Positions 21,888 to 25,022 of a stretch of DNA of 25,022 nt are shown here, one piece after another (position 1 is the stretch's first letter; each line of letters begins with the position of its first letter). A program made the position numbers and the translations under genes. The notes below the pieces were generated by a model. The model was given only the letters and a program-made list of their open reading frames with translations, did no database searches and was not told the DNA's origin. The DNA is from CAZADH01 sp964483805 (lineage in GTDB: Bacteria > Muiribacteriota > Ozemobacteria > Ozemobacterales > Ozemobacteraceae): contig CAZADH010000059.1 of NCBI GenBank assembly GCA_964483805.1, forward strand, positions 1-25,022. The letters run 5' to 3'.

Positions 21888-24668
21888 ATGAACAACAATC
21901 ATGACCCACGGCAACCCGCAACCGCCACCCCCATCGCGCTGACCGACGCCGCCCTGGGCACCCGGCGTGGCCAGGCGGCCGTTGCCCTGATTTCGGCGGC
22001 TCTGATCGCCTACGAACTGGTCGTCATGCGCCTGTTTGCCAACGGCGGTTGGGCGCATTTCGGCTCGACGGTGATCAGCATCGCCATGTTTGGTTTCGGG
22101 GCGTTCAGCACCCTGTTGTGCATCACCCGGCCGTTGTTTCGCAACCGGCCGTTGTTCTGGCTGAACGGCGCCATGGTACTGCTCGGCCCGGCGATGATCG
22201 CGGTCAACGCGGTCGCCCAGCGACTGCCGTTCAACCCGATGTTTCTCATCTCCGATGCGCAGCAGAAGGTCTACCTGCTCGAACAGTTCCTGCTGTATTT
22301 CCTGCCATTCTTCCTGGGCGCCATGGTCATCGGCCTGGTATTTCTCGCGGGGCAGTCTGCTTTCGGCCGCATCTACTTTGCCAACATGGCTGGTTCGGGC
22401 TGCGGCGGGCTGGTGCTGTTCATCGGGCTCTATTGGTTGCATCCCGAGCGACTTCTGCTCGTGCCCTTGCTACTGTGGTTGCTCGGTACCGCCTGCTGGT
22501 TCTCATTGCAGCGCAACAAGTTCCTGCGCGCCGGCCTCGCCGCGTCGATGGGGTTGGCCCTGTGTCTCATGGCCCTGTTGCCACAACTGGTCGTGTCGCC
22601 CTATAAAGGCGTCAGCTACGCGCGCAACTTTCCAGATGCACAATGTGTGTATAGCAACGCGAGCCCGTTCGGTCTCACCGAGGTGTTTCGCAGCACCTAC
22701 TTTCACTTCGCCCCGGGATTGAGCGACGCCGCGTCGTTGTATCTCGACACCATGCCGGCCCACGCCTTTCTCAGCATGTACATCGACGGCGATGGTCCCA
22801 TCGGGGTCATGCGCCATCTCGCGCCCCATGAAACGGGGTACATGAAGTTCCTGCCAATGGCCATGCCATACTTGTTGGCGTCGGCCCCCGAGGTGTTCGT
22901 GCTGCAGTTTGGCGGCGGCATCTCGACCAACGTCGCCCTCGAGCTGCAAGCCCGCACGGTGACAGTGGCCGAAGGCAACCCGGCGGTGGTGGCTGCCATT
23001 CGCGATGATGCTTATCTCGCCAGCTTCACCGGCCATGTCCTCAAAGACCCGCGGGTACGCCTGATCGAGAGCGACGGCCGCATCGCCGTGGCACAACAGC
23101 GCGCGGCCTACGATATCATCGACCTGAGCCTGGCCGATTCGACGGGGTTGTCAATGCCGGGAGGTGGGTCAATACACGAGAATTACAATTACACTGTCGA
23201 GACGTTCCGCGCCTGCCTCGCCGCCCTGCGCCCGGACGGCCTGCTCTCGGTCACGGTCTGGAACAAAGAAGACCCGCCGAAGTCGACCTTGAAGCTGCTC
23301 TCGACGCTGACGCTGGCCGCCCGTGGCGACGTTGCCGCAACCGGCCCGACACCCCCGCTCGGCGAGAGGTTTTTCATTTGTCATACCTACCTCTCGACCC
23401 TGACCGTCCTCTACAAGCGATCCGGTTTCACGCCGTCCGAGTATGCGCGCCTGCACAAGCACTGCCGCAAAATGAGTTTCGCCCTGATTCACCCGGTGGC
23501 TGCGCCGGTTCCTGCGCCAGGCGCGCCCAACGACCAAGTGGCTTCCGGGGCGACGCCGAGCGCTGGTCTGACCGGCAGCAGCACCACCCAACCCGCCGCA
23601 ACCGGCCCGAGATCGGCTCCCGTCACCGCACAGACCGAAGACCACGCGGCACTGGCGCGGCACGCATCACAATTGTTCAGCGCCGGCCGCAATGTCTTCT
23701 TCGAACCGGGCAAGACGGAAACTGCCGACAAAGACGTCGATCTGACGGCGGACAACATCTACCGCACCGCGGCCCGCCTGCTGCTAAGCGGCCAGGAGAG
23801 CATTCTGGCGCGTGAATACGTTTTCAATACCGACCCGTTGACCAACGATCGGCCCTACTTCGCGGGGTTCGTGCGCATGGGCGACTGGCCCCGGTTCTTC
23901 CGCGACAGCAAGGGCGAACTGAGCACCGAGAAACTCGAGATGGTGTCCGACCAGTGGGGCTACCTGCTGCTGTGGATGACGCTCGCCATCTCGGTGGTTC
24001 TGGGCCTGCTCTTGATGCTGGTGCCGCTCCTGTTTGCGCCCGAGTTTGTCACCCGCAGTTCCGGTGGCCGCCTGGGTGTGGTCGGCTACTTCTTCTGCCT
24101 GGGCATCGGCTACATCGTCGTCGAAATCGCCCTGATCGGCAAATTCGTCCTGTGCCTCGGCAACCCGACGGTATCGGTGACCGTGCTGATCACCGGCATG
24201 TTGCTGTTCTCGGGCATCGGCAGCTACCTGTCGAGCCGGTGCGTGCAACAGGCGCAATACTATGTAATTCGTTTCGGTCTCGGCATCGGCGCCATGTTGC
24301 TGGTCTACGCGTTCGGCCTCGATCTATTCCTCAACGCCATCGGCATGTGGCCGTATCCGGTGCGCATCGTGTGTTGTCTGCTTTCGTTGCTGCCGCTCGC
24401 ATTGCTGATGGGTTTCCCGTTTGCACTGGGCATGGCCACCCTGTCCCGGCTCGGCCACGAGCACTTCTTCGTCTGGGCCTGGGGCATCAATGGGTCGTTC
24501 TCGGTGGCGGGGTCGGTCCTGGTGCCGATTCTCGCGGTCCAGACCGGTCTCTCCACGGTGCTGTGCTGCACTGCGGTGGTCTATCTGCTCGCCGTCCCGG
24601 CCTTCATCGCCATGCAGCAGGCCGATCGCTCGCCCGGTCCCCCACCTGAATCGGGAGCATCGGCATGA
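21888..24668 (+). CDS. Polytopic membrane protein with spermidine-synthase-like domain
   Basis: This 926-residue protein combines two membrane parts with a soluble domain. About six transmembrane helices lie at residues 20-235. A SAM/dcSAM-fold domain similar to spermidine synthase lies at about 260-530: LQFGGGIST (339-347) is the glycine loop, Glu362 in VAEGNP the ribose-binding acid, Asp396 in ESDGR the next acid, and YDIIDLSLADS (408-418) the active-site strand. A Pro/Ala/Thr-rich linker (about 540-590) and about seven helices (690-915) follow. Fused membrane/spermidine-synthase-like proteins are widespread and mostly uncharacterised; polyamine synthesis is not certain. The ATG at 21888 follows AGGA by five bases; a TTG at 21873 would add five residues. 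The stop overlaps the next start as ATGA, so the two genes are probably translationally coupled. Confidence 0.82.
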   Translation: MNNNHDPRQPATATPIALTDAALGTRRGQAAVALISAALIAYELVVMRLFANGGWAHFGSTVISIAMFGFGAFSTLLCITRPLFRNRPLFWLNGAMVLLGPAMIAVNAVAQRLPFNPMFLISDAQQKVYLLEQFLLYFLPFFLGAMVIGLVFLAGQSAFGRIYFANMAGSGCGGLVLFIGLYWLHPERLLLVPLLLWLLGTACWFSLQRNKFLRAGLAASMGLALCLMALLPQLVVSPYKGVSYARNFPDAQCVYSNASPFGLTEVFRSTYFHFAPGLSDAASLYLDTMPAHAFLSMYIDGDGPIGVMRHLAPHETGYMKFLPMAMPYLLASAPEVFVLQFGGGISTNVALELQARTVTVAEGNPAVVAAIRDDAYLASFTGHVLKDPRVRLIESDGRIAVAQQRAAYDIIDLSLADSTGLSMPGGGSIHENYNYTVETFRACLAALRPDGLLSVTVWNKEDPPKSTLKLLSTLTLAARGDVAATGPTPPLGERFFICHTYLSTLTVLYKRSGFTPSEYARLHKHCRKMSFALIHPVAAPVPAPGAPNDQVASGATPSAGLTGSSTTQPAATGPRSAPVTAQTEDHAALARHASQLFSAGRNVFFEPGKTETADKDVDLTADNIYRTAARLLLSGQESILAREYVFNTDPLTNDRPYFAGFVRMGDWPRFFRDSKGELSTEKLEMVSDQWGYLLLWMTLAISVVLGLLLMLVPLLFAPEFVTRSSGGRLGVVGYFFCLGIGYIVVEIALIGKFVLCLGNPTVSVTVLITGMLLFSGIGSYLSSRCVQQAQYYVIRFGLGIGAMLLVYAFGLDLFLNAIGMWPYPVRIVCCLLSLLPLALLMGFPFALGMATLSRLGHEHFFVWAWGINGSFSVAGSVLVPILAVQTGLSTVLCCTAVVYLLAVPAFIAMQQADRSPGPPPESGASA

Positions 24669-25022
24669 ACGGGCGGTCTGCGCAGATTGCCGCCGCGGCT
24701 GCGTTTGGCATCACGCTGTTCGTCGCGCTGACGTGTCCCGGATGGGCCACGCCGGCATCGGGCCTGGCATGGTCGACCATTCTCGAGTCGGCCCCCTACC
24801 CCTACGACGGCAAAGCCGAAGACGGCATCACCGACTTCTTCGACACACCGGGCGCGACGCCGCGCACGCGCAAGCACACCAATCGCTACGGCCAGAAGTT
24901 CAGCGAAGCAGGGCATTACGACGACGGCACCGTCGAGTTCTACGTGCCGCCCCGTTTCGACCCGACCCGTCCGTTTTACATTGTATTGTTCTTTCATTGC
25001 CTGCAGACCACGGCCGGCAAGT
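24665..25022 (+). CDS. Exported alpha/beta-hydrolase-like protein (3' partial)
   Basis: The first 119 codons of a gene that runs off the window. The ATG overlaps the stop of the preceding gene (ATGA). The N-terminus has a hydrophobic signal-peptide-like stretch (about residues 8-30). Later, VEFYVPPRFDPTRPFYIVLF followed by FH resembles the first strand and oxyanion region of secreted alpha/beta-hydrolases (esterase or depolymerase type). The catalytic residues would lie beyond the window, so the family call is tentative. Coupling to the spermidine-synthase-like gene suggests a shared envelope process. Confidence 0.5.
   Translation, partial: MNGRSAQIAAAAAFGITLFVALTCPGWATPASGLAWSTILESAPYPYDGKAEDGITDFFDTPGATPRTRKHTNRYGQKFSEAGHYDDGTVEFYVPPRFDPTRPFYIVLFFHCLQTTAGK

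Overview
The window is a GC-rich bacterial sequence, roughly two-thirds G+C by eye, with dense genes, Shine-Dalgarno sites and many GTG/TTG starts. Lipoprotein and Sec signal peptides, a NarL-type two-component pair and iron-sulphur proteins of a style common in former Deltaproteobacteria point to a diderm bacterium. It could be a Desulfobacterota or Myxococcota relative or a candidate phylum. The sequence alone does not fix the taxon.

Left third (1-8523, all + strand): a lipid-hydrocarbon locus. The window opens inside the C-terminal part of a PfaC-like polyunsaturated fatty acid (PUFA) synthase subunit carrying two FabA-like dehydratase modules. A short palindrome follows, and then a complete ole pathway: oleA (thiolase-fold condensing enzyme), oleB (beta-lactone decarboxylase), a Cys-rich double 4Fe-4S protein, oleC (AMP-forming beta-lactone synthetase) and oleD (NAD(P)H-dependent 2-alkyl-3-ketoalkanol reductase). 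The catalytic residues of all four Ole enzymes are visible. The layout suggests that acyl chains built by the PUFA-type synthase are joined head to head by OleA, reduced by OleD, closed to a beta-lactone by OleC and decarboxylated by OleB, giving a long, probably polyunsaturated olefin.

Middle (8811-11565, - strand): a two-component operon, convergent with oleD. A NarL/FixJ response regulator is followed by a 7TM-PAS-PAS-HisKA_3 histidine kinase. The regulator gene carries two nonsense codons (TAG, His codon, TAA) inside its DNA-binding helix. Its frame otherwise stays open to a TGA four bases before the kinase ATG, so the output domain appears to be recently broken.

Right of centre (11976-20268, + strand): a lipoprotein with carboxypeptidase-regulatory-like and Ig-like domains, then a giant exported protein of about 2187 residues. 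The giant protein has a beta-helix head, 17 tandem divergent InlB B-type repeats (15682-19485), an Ig-like domain and a C-terminal region. A strong 11-bp TTCG hairpin terminator follows it.

Right end (20579-25022, + strand): a signal-peptide-bearing protein-L-isoaspartate O-methyltransferase homologue, a large palindromic intergenic repeat, a polytopic membrane protein with an internal spermidine-synthase-like domain and, overlapping it by ATGA, the start of an exported alpha/beta-hydrolase-like protein cut by the window end. I saw no tRNA, rRNA, CRISPR array, insertion sequence or phage gene.
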